DNA of 64,000 bases, taken from contig NZ_AZFN01000005.1 in the NCBI RefSeq assembly GCF_001434365.1, positions 28,031-92,030 on the forward strand. The letters are read 5' to 3'. The translations under genes were made by a program, and so were the position numbers. Positions 46,643 through 54,638 of the stretch are shown one piece after another. Under the pieces are notes generated by a model. That model saw only the letters and a program-made list of their open reading frames with translations. It had not been told where the DNA came from and did no database searches. The number at the start of each line of letters is the position of its first letter. Position 1 is the stretch's first letter. This DNA comes from Limosilactobacillus gastricus DSM 16045 (GTDB lineage: Bacteria; Bacillota; Bacilli; Lactobacillales; Lactobacillaceae).

Positions 46643-48007
46643 ATGAATAAACGAACAGCAAGCTGGATCTTTATCATTTTAATGTCAGCATCAGTGACTG
46701 CGTCTTTGGCGCAAACCGCCCTCAATACTGCTTTACCAGCTATCATGAATGACTTGAAAGTTGATTCCGCAACTGGTCAATGGCTGACGAGTGGTTATAC
46801 CCTAGTGATGGGGATCATGGTGCCGGCAACGGCATATTTTATGAAGCGGTTTTCGACGCGACAATTATTTATCGGTGCGTTCAGTCTATTTACAATCGGT
46901 TCGTTAGTGGCCTGGTTAGGATTAAACTTTGAACTCCTGCTCGTTGGTCGAATCTTGGAAGCCATGGGAACGGGGATTTTCTTACCCTTAACGCAAATCG
47001 CCATCATGACGATCTTTCCAGTGGGCCGCCAAGGAGTTATGATGGGAATCTATGGCTTAGCGGCCACCGCTGCACCAGTTATTGCGCCGACTTTATCGGG
47101 AATTTTGATTGATGCTTTTGGTTGGCGCAGCATTTTTGCTGTTATTACCGTTTTGAGTGTCATCGTTCTAGTGGTTGGGATCTTTTGTTTGCGTAATTTT
47201 GGTGAAAGTCAGCTTACTCATTTTGATACGGTTTCGTTTTTGCTCAGTGCAATTGGTTTTAGTGGCTTGCTCGTTGGCTTAGGCAACTTTGGTGCTACCG
47301 ATAGGCTTTGGGTATGGTTGCCAATCATTCTGGGGATTGGCAGTTTGCTAGCCTTTACTTATCGGCAAATTAAAGAAGCTCAGCCATTTTTAGATTTAGG
47401 GGTCTTTCGCTCTCGGCGGTTTACTTGGGCGGTTATCATTTCAATGCTCTTATATGCGGCCATGATGGCTGGCTCGACTATTTATCCGATCTATGTGCAA
47501 AATATTTTACATCAATCAGCTGTCGTTTCAGGGTTAGTGATGCTACCAGGGTCACTTTTAATGGCTATTTTGAATCCCATTACCGGTAAATTTTATGATC
47601 GGTATGGGATTAAGTGGTTATTAATTATGGGAAGCAGTGCCGTGTTAGTGTCAGCCTTAGGGTCTGCTTGCTTCAATGATTCTACTAGTCTGTGGGTAAT
47701 TTCCATTCTATTTGCAATTCGGTTAATTGGAGTTGCTTGTATCATGATGCCAGTGGTGACCTGGGCGATGCAAGGAAGCAGTGATGAAGAAAAGGCTAGT
47801 CAAACCGCGGTGTTGACATCATTACGGACCATTAGTGGGGCTTTTGGCGTGGCAATTTTCACTGCGATCCTGACCTTTGTGACCACGCAAAGTGGATCAC
47901 ATCAAATTGCCTCTGTCCAAGGGATTGATGTTGCCTTTATGGGGATGGCAATCCTAGCGTTAATTCAACTCCTTATTAGTATCGTTGCTATAAAAAGAGG
48001 TAACTAA
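46643..48007 (+). CDS. DHA2-family MFS drug:H+ antiporter
   Basis: A 454-residue exporter of the EmrB/QacA/LmrB type. QTALNTALPAIMNDLKVDSATGQWLTSGYTLVMGIMVPATAYFM is the entry motif, and GRILEAMGTGIFLPL and APVIAPTLSGILID are motifs B and C. AAAGGAG precedes the ATG. It ends convergently with a LysR gene, overlapping by 4 bp, so that regulator is not simply divergent from it. The exported compound is unknown. Confidence 0.9.
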   Translation: MNKRTASWIFIILMSASVTASLAQTALNTALPAIMNDLKVDSATGQWLTSGYTLVMGIMVPATAYFMKRFSTRQLFIGAFSLFTIGSLVAWLGLNFELLLVGRILEAMGTGIFLPLTQIAIMTIFPVGRQGVMMGIYGLAATAAPVIAPTLSGILIDAFGWRSIFAVITVLSVIVLVVGIFCLRNFGESQLTHFDTVSFLLSAIGFSGLLVGLGNFGATDRLWVWLPIILGIGSLLAFTYRQIKEAQPFLDLGVFRSRRFTWAVIISMLLYAAMMAGSTIYPIYVQNILHQSAVVSGLVMLPGSLLMAILNPITGKFYDRYGIKWLLIMGSSAVLVSALGSACFNDSTSLWVISILFAIRLIGVACIMMPVVTWAMQGSSDEEKASQTAVLTSLRTISGAFGVAIFTAILTFVTTQSGSHQIASVQGIDVAFMGMAILALIQLLISIVAIKRGN

Positions 48008-48876
48008 TTATTTTTAGTAGGCCAGAGTGCTTTCATTAATTCAATAATGGGTTTAACGCGATCTGCCTGCTCATGAACATAGGCTGCAAAGAATTTCATT
48101 CGAGCGCGATCATCATCAATTAAAACACTTTTGCGATTATCGGTATTCCGATTGGAAGTCAGTTGAGTGATATTGGAATTAAAGGCCGGAAAATCACTAA
48201 AGGACGTCAATTGTTGAATAGCTTCTTCGGAATTTTGTACTAGCGGATGAAGATTGGGGATCGCGTTCTGGATAATGTCATGCCAGATCCCAATATCGTC
48301 AGATAGGATAAAACTCATATCCGCCAGATCATCAAAGGTCACTTTTGGATAGCTAGCTAAAGCATGAAAAGTGCTAATTGAAAGATATAATTGTTCGCTA
48401 CCAATGGGCTCTTCAATAATGTAATCACTATCCAGTGGATCGGTAATAAAAGCTAACTGACCTTCAGCAGATAATAAACTTTCTTTGACTTCAGTGACTG
48501 ACATGACAGGTTTTAAGACAAAGTTTGTTAAGTTGTCATTTTGAGTTTGTAAATAATCTAATAATAATAATGGACCTGGGGCAATTGAGGCAATGGTAAT
48601 AGCATCTTGTTGATGAGCATAGTTTTGGGTAATCGTAACAAAGTCTTGGTTAGCTGCTAAGGCTTTTCGGGCCGGCTTAGCTGCTAATTCCCCGGTGGAA
48701 TTTAATTTTAAGCGGTTAACGGTCCGATCAAAGAGGGACACACCTAATTCATCTTCCAATTTTTGCATTCCGCGGGTTACGCTAGGTTGGGTAATGAGGA
48801 GCTTTTCCGCGGTTGCGGAGAGAGTTCCAGTTTCTTGAAAGGTAACGAGTTCTTCTAGAAGTTGATAATCAATCAT
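48004..48876 (-). CDS. LysR-family transcriptional regulator
   Basis: A 290-residue LysR regulator. The winged helix is LEELVTFQETGTLSATAEKLLITQPSVTRGMQKLEDELG. ATG 48876 was chosen because AAGGAG precedes it; longer in-frame starts lack one. It is divergent from the aldo/keto reductase at 48986, the likely target. It ends by overlapping the DHA2 gene tail by 4 bp. Confidence 0.92.
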   Translation of the reverse strand: MIDYQLLEELVTFQETGTLSATAEKLLITQPSVTRGMQKLEDELGVSLFDRTVNRLKLNSTGELAAKPARKALAANQDFVTITQNYAHQQDAITIASIAPGPLLLLDYLQTQNDNLTNFVLKPVMSVTEVKESLLSAEGQLAFITDPLDSDYIIEEPIGSEQLYLSISTFHALASYPKVTFDDLADMSFILSDDIGIWHDIIQNAIPNLHPLVQNSEEAIQQLTSFSDFPAFNSNITQLTSNRNTDNRKSVLIDDDRARMKFFAAYVHEQADRVKPIIELMKALWPTKNN

Positions 48877-48985
48877 GGTTAACTCCTTAGTATACGTTTT
48901 AGCTATAATAACATGCATAAAGAGTAATTTAAAAGCCATTAATATCCAACTAAACTATAGAAAAGAAATGTAAAGGAGTTTTATC

Positions 48986-49843
48986 ATGCAAACAGTTAAA
49001 TTAAGTAATGGATTGGAAATGCCACAATTAGGATTTGGCGTTTTTCAAATTGAACCAGATAAGACTAAAGACGTAGTTCTAAATGCGATTAAAGTTGGTT
49101 ATCGTTCTTTTGATACGGCCACAGCCTATCAAAATGAAGCACAATTAGGGCAGGCAATTCAAGCCAGTGGTTTGGATCGGGCTGAATTTTTCATTACTTC
49201 TAAATTATGGGTTTCTGACGCAAACTATGAGCGTGCAAAAGCTGGGATTCAGGCCTCTTTAGAACGTTTAGGAACGGATTATATTGACTTATATCTTTTT
49301 CACCAACCATTTGGTGACGTTTACGGAGCTTGGCGAGCTTTAACCGAAGCTTATGAAGCTGGTCAATTAAAAGCCATTGGGGTCGCTAACTTTGAACCTG
49401 ATCATTTAAAAAATCTTGAATTAATGAGTAAGGTTAAACCCATGGTAAATCAAATCGAGATTAACCCCTTCTATACTGAAGAATGCGAAGTGAAGTTTAA
49501 TCAAGCGGAAGGGGTTCAGGTGATGAGCTGGGCACCATTTGCGGAGGGACATAACGGAATATTTACTAATGAAACACTGCAAGCGATTGCGGATGCTCAT
49601 CATAAAACAGTTGGTCAAGTCATCTTACGCTGGGAATTACAACAGGGGATTATTTTAATTCCCAAGTCCGTACATCAGGAACGGATGCAAGAAAATTTTG
49701 CAATTTTTGATTTTGAACTATCGGATGAAGAAATGAAACAAGTGGCTTCATTAAATACCGGTAAGAGTCAGTTCTTTAGTCATCGGGATCCAGTGGCCAT
49801 TGAACAAATTTTTGGATCAAGTTTAGCTCAGTTGAAGGAATAA
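48986..49843 (+). CDS. Aldo/keto reductase
   Basis: A 285-residue AKR5-like reductase. SFDTATAYQNEAQLGQAI holds Asp and Tyr, FITSKLWV the Lys and DLYLFHQPF the His. IGVANFEPDHLKNLEL and ILIPKSVHQERMQENFAIFDF are family signatures. AAAGGAG precedes it. It is divergent from a LysR gene that may regulate it. Substrate unknown. Confidence 0.94.
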   Translation: MQTVKLSNGLEMPQLGFGVFQIEPDKTKDVVLNAIKVGYRSFDTATAYQNEAQLGQAIQASGLDRAEFFITSKLWVSDANYERAKAGIQASLERLGTDYIDLYLFHQPFGDVYGAWRALTEAYEAGQLKAIGVANFEPDHLKNLELMSKVKPMVNQIEINPFYTEECEVKFNQAEGVQVMSWAPFAEGHNGIFTNETLQAIADAHHKTVGQVILRWELQQGIILIPKSVHQERMQENFAIFDFELSDEEMKQVASLNTGKSQFFSHRDPVAIEQIFGSSLAQLKE

Positions 49844-49872
49844 GTAAGATAAAAAACTGGAAAAAAAGCAAT

Positions 49873-49961
49873 AAAGCGTCCCATTGGTCTAACCTAAAAC
49901 GAATGTTGGTACGAGATGGACCGACGTGAGTTCGTAGTTAAACTCGTGGGGCGCGCTTTTT
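49873..49961 (+). terminator. Structured element ending in a T-run (branched terminator-like)
   Basis: The outer stem is AAAGCGTCCC (49873-49882) with the segment GGGGCGCGCTTT (one bulge), followed by T residues. Inside are TTGGTCT/GGACCGA and an ACGTGAGTT/AACTCGT hairpin, suggesting a three-way junction. It could be a terminator with a dispersed repeat inside, or a small structured RNA. The stems were read by eye. Confidence 0.6.
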
Positions 49962-50012
49962 GACCGGAATTAAGGGTGCTAAAATTGTCAGCACCCTTTT
50001 TGTAACTAAAAT

Positions 50013-50029
50013 TTAACAACATTTTAACA
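50013..50029 (+). promoter_or_regulatory. Candidate PhoP-type direct repeat
   Basis: TTAACA-N5-TTAACA with 11-bp period, the spacing of Gram-positive PhoP boxes. It lies about 46 bp upstream of the -35 of the next promoter, further than usual for activation. Confidence 0.35.
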
Positions 50030-50075
50030 TTTTGCTGAGATAAGAAAAAAATAAGAATTAATTGGGGTGAATTTC

Positions 50076-50104
50076 TTTACCTGGGTCGGAAAAGTGCGTA
50101 AAAT
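50076..50104 (+). promoter_or_regulatory. Promoter of the secreted Ser-rich protein gene
   Basis: TTTACC (50076-50081), 17-bp spacer, TAAAAT (50099-50104), 48 bp before the ATG. Confidence 0.55.
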
Positions 50105-50151
50105 TAATAGCGTTAATATAAATGTAAAGATATCTAGAGAGGGAAGATAGG

Positions 50152-50883
50152 ATGACAACCAAATGGAATCTGTCTAAGCAATTTCATATTCCAAAGTCAT
50201 TGGCGGTGCCATTCTTATTGTTCAGTTTAGGATTAGGGATAACGGCTTATAATGGTCGTCAAACCGCTTGGGCTGATTGTTCAGGGGAAAATGATCAAGA
50301 AACGATGGTTTCTGATTGTCAGCAATGTGCGATTAGTGGATCAGTCCAATTAACTGAAGATACTAATGACAGAGTAGCTAGCGCGAGTTCAAGCGCAAAT
50401 AGTGCTTCCGTGGTCACCGAAAGCCAACCGACTTCTAAGTCACAAAGTGTTACCAGTCAATCTGAATCGGGATCACCGATTGTCACGATGAAGGTTAGTG
50501 GAGTTAATTTGGTACCAAAGGCCACTTCAACATCAGTAAATTCAACGAGTCAATTATCGGCTGCAAGTAGTAAGACAGCATCTGAAACAGATTCAAGTAA
50601 TAGTCAGCCCACATTAATGCCACTAGCTGTATCGAGTTCAAGCGAACTTGATGATAGCGAGGATTCATCAGAGACTACTACTTCCAATGACTCTGTAAGG
50701 ACCTTTAATGAAGATGGTGATGAAACCAGTGCTTCCTTACGACCAATCGAACCAGTCAAGGAATCTGATCGAGGACACCATGAAGAACATCTAAATTTTA
50801 CCGATCGAGTGGAACATTTAATTCGGCATGTTGTTAAATGGATAAAAAATGTTATTAAATGGGTTGGTCAAATTTTTAAATAG
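50152..50883 (+). CDS. Secreted Ser-rich protein with cationic amphipathic C-terminal helix
   Basis: A 243-residue protein of unknown function. The N-terminus has a signal peptide (hydrophobic LAVPFLLFSLGLGITAY, likely cut after AWA near residue 42). A short Cys cluster follows (DCSGEN, SDCQQCA). Residues about 70-190 are a Ser/Thr/Glu-rich low-complexity linker. The last 25 residues (HLIRHVVKWIKNVIKWVGQ) form a basic amphipathic helix. No LPxTG anchor is present, so the helix may bind the membrane or a partner. AGGGAAG-type site upstream. It stands before another low-complexity membrane protein. Confidence 0.75.
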   Translation: MTTKWNLSKQFHIPKSLAVPFLLFSLGLGITAYNGRQTAWADCSGENDQETMVSDCQQCAISGSVQLTEDTNDRVASASSSANSASVVTESQPTSKSQSVTSQSESGSPIVTMKVSGVNLVPKATSTSVNSTSQLSAASSKTASETDSSNSQPTLMPLAVSSSSELDDSEDSSETTTSNDSVRTFNEDGDETSASLRPIEPVKESDRGHHEEHLNFTDRVEHLIRHVVKWIKNVIKWVGQIFK

Positions 50884-51031
50884 TTGACTGGTGAATATAA
50901 ATTCAACAATATATGAATAAATATTTGCAAAATTTAAAAGACGACTGGAATTAACGTCATTTCTCTGTTACGATTATGTTATAGAAAGATATACTTTGGT
51001 ATATATCTGGCATAATTAAAGGAGTGATGAG

Positions 51032-51613
51032 ATGCAATTATTTGGAACCGTATTAGGGATTGGTCTGGTCGGTTACATTTTATTAGTTGCGCAACAAGTT
51101 CGCCGGATTCGGAAAACCGGTAATACGACCGTTGGAAAAGGTCGGGTTTTCATTAACTGGCTATTATTGGGAATGATCGTCTTAGGTTTGGGTGGTATGG
51201 CAGTGACCCCGTTTGTGGGGACTAATTCACATTCCACTGCTACTAGTCATTCTAAGCAAGCGGCAGTAAAATCTAGTCATGCTAGTCCTTCTGCAAAGAG
51301 TAAGCATCGTTCTGAGAAAAAGAAGAGTTCATCTTCAACTAGTTCCAGTTCGGCAAGTTCAGGTTCGATGAATGATGGCCAAACGTCAGGCACGATTACA
51401 AACACTGCTTCTACGGCTGGGACAACTCAGACCAGCCGAGCCGCAACGACAACTAACAACACGAATACGAATAATACCAATACAACGAACACTAATACAA
51501 CGACCAACACGACGACAACGGTTATTCCGGGGGCGACGCATTCGTCTACTTATACCTACACAACTTCAACAACGCGGACGATTACGGTTACGCCAACGAC
51601 TACTAATCCATAA
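51032..51613 (+). CDS. Membrane protein with Ser/Thr/Asn-rich extracellular tail
   Basis: A 193-residue protein with two N-terminal membrane helices (LFGTVLGIGLVGYILLVA and WLLLGMIVLGLGGMAV) joined by a basic loop. A Ser/Lys-rich stretch is followed by a long Thr/Asn repeat tail (TTNNTNTNNTN-like). The tail is probably outside and could be glycosylated or span the wall. No sorting signal is seen. AAAGGAG supports the start. Function unknown. Confidence 0.75.
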   Translation: MQLFGTVLGIGLVGYILLVAQQVRRIRKTGNTTVGKGRVFINWLLLGMIVLGLGGMAVTPFVGTNSHSTATSHSKQAAVKSSHASPSAKSKHRSEKKKSSSSTSSSSASSGSMNDGQTSGTITNTASTAGTTQTSRAATTTNNTNTNNTNTTNTNTTTNTTTTVIPGATHSSTYTYTTSTTRTITVTPTTTNP

Positions 51614-51636
51614 GTTAATCGCATCCAGACAAAATC

Positions 51637-51674
51637 AACCACCTTTAACTAATCAGGTTAAGGGTGGTTTTGTT
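51637..51674 (+). terminator. Terminator of the Ser/Thr-rich protein gene
   Basis: AACCACCTTTAAC pairs with GTTAAGGGTGGTT; a short T-run follows. Confidence 0.88.
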
Positions 51675-51710
51675 ATAATAGGCATAATTTACTAAATGGA
51701 GAGTTTTAAT

Positions 51711-52766
51711 ATGGTGGTAATGCAAGAGTATATAGAACAGGCTGAAAAATCATTTATGCTAGCACCACTAAATGAAGTGGATGCAATGGTCTTTGCTCAG
51801 TTGGCATATTATGATTTCGATCAACTGGATAAGCCAACCACCTTCAGTCAATTTGCCAATCCCAAGCTTCAGGAATTGTTGACCAGTAAAAGTCACCAAG
51901 GAACCCAACTATTACAAGTTCTTGCTAACAGTCGTCGTTTTAATTCCATCAAATGTTGCAATCCGAAGATTATTACGGATCGCGCCCAAGAAATCCAATT
52001 TGGGGCGGTTATTTTTCAATTACCGACTGGGAGAGCCGTTATTGCCTATCGGGGGACGCCGGCGATTACCATTGGGTGGAAAGAAGATCTTAACATGACC
52101 TATCGCCAGGTAGTACCAGCGCAAAGATTAGCGCAAACCTATTTTAAAGCTTGGATGCGCAAACACTATTGGCAGTCGGTGTATTTGGTGGGACATTCGA
52201 AGGGCGGTAACTTGGCAACTTATGTGACCCTAAATGCTAGTACCAGTCAGCAAAAGAAGATAGTGGCAACCTATAACTTCGATGGCCCGGGTTTCTTAAA
52301 TCAAGAAGAACGTTATCAAGGTAAGTTAACAGCTTTGCAAACTAAAATCCATAAATATGTTCCGCAACAAGCCTTAATCGGTCTCTTATTAGATGATCGA
52401 TTTGACTATCAAGTGGTTGCTAGTAAAGGCCTTGGTCCTGCTCAACATTTTGTAACCAAGTGGGAGATTCAAGACGATCATTTGGTAAAGGTTGATGACC
52501 TACAGACGGTCTCGCGCTGGTCTAAAGAGGTGATTGATGATTGGTTAAATCAATTAAGTAGTGAGGAATTACAGGCTTTCTTAAGTTATGGTTATCAAGT
52601 TGCTAATCAAGCAAATTTAACCTATTTTAGAGAACTATACGCTTTGGATAAAATTCTCTCAGTAGCAAAAAGCACCCGAGAACTCTCCCCGAGTGCCTTT
52701 GAGATGGCGAAAAATATTCTAGGAAAATTGTTACAGAGTATGATCAATCAACGATTTAAAAAGTAA
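51711..52766 (+). CDS. Mbeg1/DUF2974-like alpha/beta hydrolase
   Basis: A 351-residue protein of the DUF2974 lipase-like group common in lactobacilli. YLVGHSKGGNLATY contains the nucleophile Ser of the G-x-S-x-G elbow (GHSKG). AVIAYRGTPAITIGWKEDLNM is the conserved strand-loop before it, and YNFDGPGF follows. Likely an esterase or lipase; no signal peptide is seen. ATG 51711 is best spaced from GGAG at 51698-51701. It precedes the two-component genes but has its own transcript start region. Confidence 0.87.
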   Translation: MVVMQEYIEQAEKSFMLAPLNEVDAMVFAQLAYYDFDQLDKPTTFSQFANPKLQELLTSKSHQGTQLLQVLANSRRFNSIKCCNPKIITDRAQEIQFGAVIFQLPTGRAVIAYRGTPAITIGWKEDLNMTYRQVVPAQRLAQTYFKAWMRKHYWQSVYLVGHSKGGNLATYVTLNASTSQQKKIVATYNFDGPGFLNQEERYQGKLTALQTKIHKYVPQQALIGLLLDDRFDYQVVASKGLGPAQHFVTKWEIQDDHLVKVDDLQTVSRWSKEVIDDWLNQLSSEELQAFLSYGYQVANQANLTYFRELYALDKILSVAKSTRELSPSAFEMAKNILGKLLQSMINQRFKK

Positions 52767-52821
52767 GAGCTAATCAATTTGATGAAATTAAACTTTGTTT
52801 CGAAAGGAAAAGGGGATCGTA

Positions 52822-53505
52822 ATGGCAAAAATACTACTTGCCGAAGATGATAGGGATATATGCTTGTTGCTAAAGAGTAAACTAGCAGGACTGTATGATA
52901 TAAGCACTGTCAGTAATGGTCAACAGGCTCTAGCATATATTGAAGAAAATGCAGTTGATATGCTGATTAGTGATGTCATGATGCCGATTATGGATGGCTT
53001 TACCTTGGTTAAGACACTGAGACAAGATGGGTATGATTTTCCGATTATTATGTTAACGGCAAAGGAAACCATTCGGGATAAAACGATTGGCTTTACTAGT
53101 GGGGTTGATGATTACATTACTAAACCCGTCAATTTGGATGAATTAGTGTTGCGGATTGCAGCGCTGATGAGGCGGGCAAAAATTCAAAGTTCCCGGGTGA
53201 TTAAAATCGGTGAGACGAGTATCAACGAAACTACCCTGCTTGTTCAAAAGGATAGCATCACCGTGGAGTTAGCCAACAAAGAGTTTGCCCTGTTATTTAA
53301 GTTATTGTCTTATCCCAATCAGGTTTTTACTACAGGTCAGCTTTTTGATGAGATCTGGGGACTGGACTCTGATAGTAATGAAGATACGGTCAAAACTCAT
53401 ATTAGTCGACTGAGGAAAAAGTTATCTGATTTTAAGGATGACTTTGAAATCCAAACGGTCAGGGGCTTGGGATATCGGGGGATCCTACATCATGAAAAGA
53501 AATAA
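52822..53505 (+). CDS. OmpR-family response regulator
   Basis: A 227-residue response regulator. The receiver has the acidic pair Asp9-Asp10, phospho-Asp51 (LISDVMMPIMDGF) and Lys101 (DYITKPVN). A C-terminal winged helix ends VKTHISRLRKKLSDF and VRGLGYRG. ATG 52822 follows AAAGGGG. It overlaps the kinase gene by 14 bp. A likely target is the downstream ABC operon, where an 11-bp direct repeat is found. Confidence 0.94.
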   Translation: MAKILLAEDDRDICLLLKSKLAGLYDISTVSNGQQALAYIEENAVDMLISDVMMPIMDGFTLVKTLRQDGYDFPIIMLTAKETIRDKTIGFTSGVDDYITKPVNLDELVLRIAALMRRAKIQSSRVIKIGETSINETTLLVQKDSITVELANKEFALLFKLLSYPNQVFTTGQLFDEIWGLDSDSNEDTVKTHISRLRKKLSDFKDDFEIQTVRGLGYRGILHHEKK

Positions 53506-54502
53506 ACCTTTCACTAGGTGGACAATAGTTGGAGTAGTGATAGCTAGTGTGCTCATGATCATGGGGATGCAGTTAGCGATGGTTTTGTTAACGAGCGAAA
53601 TCCCAACATGGACGAACCGCCAGTTACTTGCCCTGATGATGATAGTGCCGGTATTCATAATTTTGTGGATCTTTTTAACTTTTATCTTTACAAGATTGAC
53701 TAGAATTATACGGCAACTTTCAAGGCAGATGAATAGAGTTGCCTCCGGAGATTTTTCAGTTCGCTTGGATTTAAAGCAGGCGGGTCCTCTCAGAGAAACC
53801 TATCGTGATTTTAATAAGATGGCGCAAGAATTAGAAGGCGTCAGTAAGTTACGTGATGATTTTATTAGTGAATTTTCGCATGAGTTTCGGACCCCAATTA
53901 CTTCCATCAATGGTTTCGCTGAAATGTTAAAAGATGAAACCCTCAGTGAGGAGCAAAAAAAGTTATATATCGACATTATTGCAGATGAATCCAATCGGTT
54001 AACTAATCTTTCAAAAAATATATTACTATTAACTTCTCTTGAGAAACAAACGATTGTTACTGATGTTCAAACTTATTCCTTAGATGAACAGTTGCGGCAG
54101 TCAGTGATCACTTTTTTACCCCAAATAGAAACAAAAAAGATTGAACTTGAGGTGGACTTGGTTAAGGCTAAGTTGACTAGCAATCAGGATTTGATTAAGC
54201 ATATTTGGACCAATCTCTTAAATAATTGCCTCAAGTTTACTCCAGAAAACGGAAAGATCACGGTGAAAAATCAGGTCTTAACAGGGAAAACCAGAGTTGT
54301 GATTACGAACTCTGGTCCTAATCTGAGTCAGGAAGACCAGGAGAAATTATTTAATAAGTTCTACCATGCAAAAGATAGTGCTGATGGTTTAGGCCTTGGC
54401 CTTGCCATTGTCAAACGAGTTTTAGATCTAGTGGGAGGAAAAATTACGGTAAATAACCTGCCTAAAACAGGAGTTGAATTTATAGTAGAATTAAATACCT
54501 AA
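53492..54502 (+). CDS. Sensor histidine kinase
   Basis: A 336-residue kinase with two membrane helices (about residues 11-33 and 47-68) and a very short external loop of about 12 residues. A HAMP domain follows, then HisKA with His130 in SEFSHEFRTPITS. HATPase motifs are NLLNNCLKFTPE and GLGLGLAIVKRVLDLVGG. Such an intramembrane-sensing layout is typical of kinases tied to ABC exporters and cell-envelope antibiotics. It overlaps the regulator gene by 14 bp, and ATG 53492 was chosen because longer forms lie inside it. Confidence 0.93.
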   Translation: MKRNKPFTRWTIVGVVIASVLMIMGMQLAMVLLTSEIPTWTNRQLLALMMIVPVFIILWIFLTFIFTRLTRIIRQLSRQMNRVASGDFSVRLDLKQAGPLRETYRDFNKMAQELEGVSKLRDDFISEFSHEFRTPITSINGFAEMLKDETLSEEQKKLYIDIIADESNRLTNLSKNILLLTSLEKQTIVTDVQTYSLDEQLRQSVITFLPQIETKKIELEVDLVKAKLTSNQDLIKHIWTNLLNNCLKFTPENGKITVKNQVLTGKTRVVITNSGPNLSQEDQEKLFNKFYHAKDSADGLGLGLAIVKRVLDLVGGKITVNNLPKTGVEFIVELNT

Positions 54503-54522
54503 AAACAGCTGGGAAAAGCATT

Positions 54523-54568
54523 AAGGCTGAAAAGGAACGTAAATTGGTTTCTTTTCAGCCTTTTTTTT
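54523..54568 (+). terminator. Terminator of the two-component operon
   Basis: AAGGCTGAAAAG (54523-54534) pairs with CTTTTCAGCCTT (54551-54562); a T-run follows. Confidence 0.93.
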
Positions 54569-54569
54569 A

Positions 54570-54604
54570 AAGTTTACGTTAAGTTTACTTAGTCCTTATA
54601 TACT
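54570..54604 (+). promoter_or_regulatory. Response-regulator direct repeat and promoter of the ABC exporter operon
   Basis: AAGTTTACGTT (54570-54580) is followed directly by AAGTTTACTTA (54581-54591), an 11-bp tandem repeat suited to an OmpR-type dimer. TATACT (54599-54604) is the -10 and no good -35 exists, as expected for an activated promoter. Confidence 0.65.
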
Positions 54605-54638
54605 AAGACCATCGCTTAAGAGATAGGAGGAAATATAG

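Noticed and set aside
51372..51695. Arg-rich frame over the Thr/Asn-rich tail
   Set aside because: It is the shadow of the ACN/ACG repeats in an alternate frame, with no start site.
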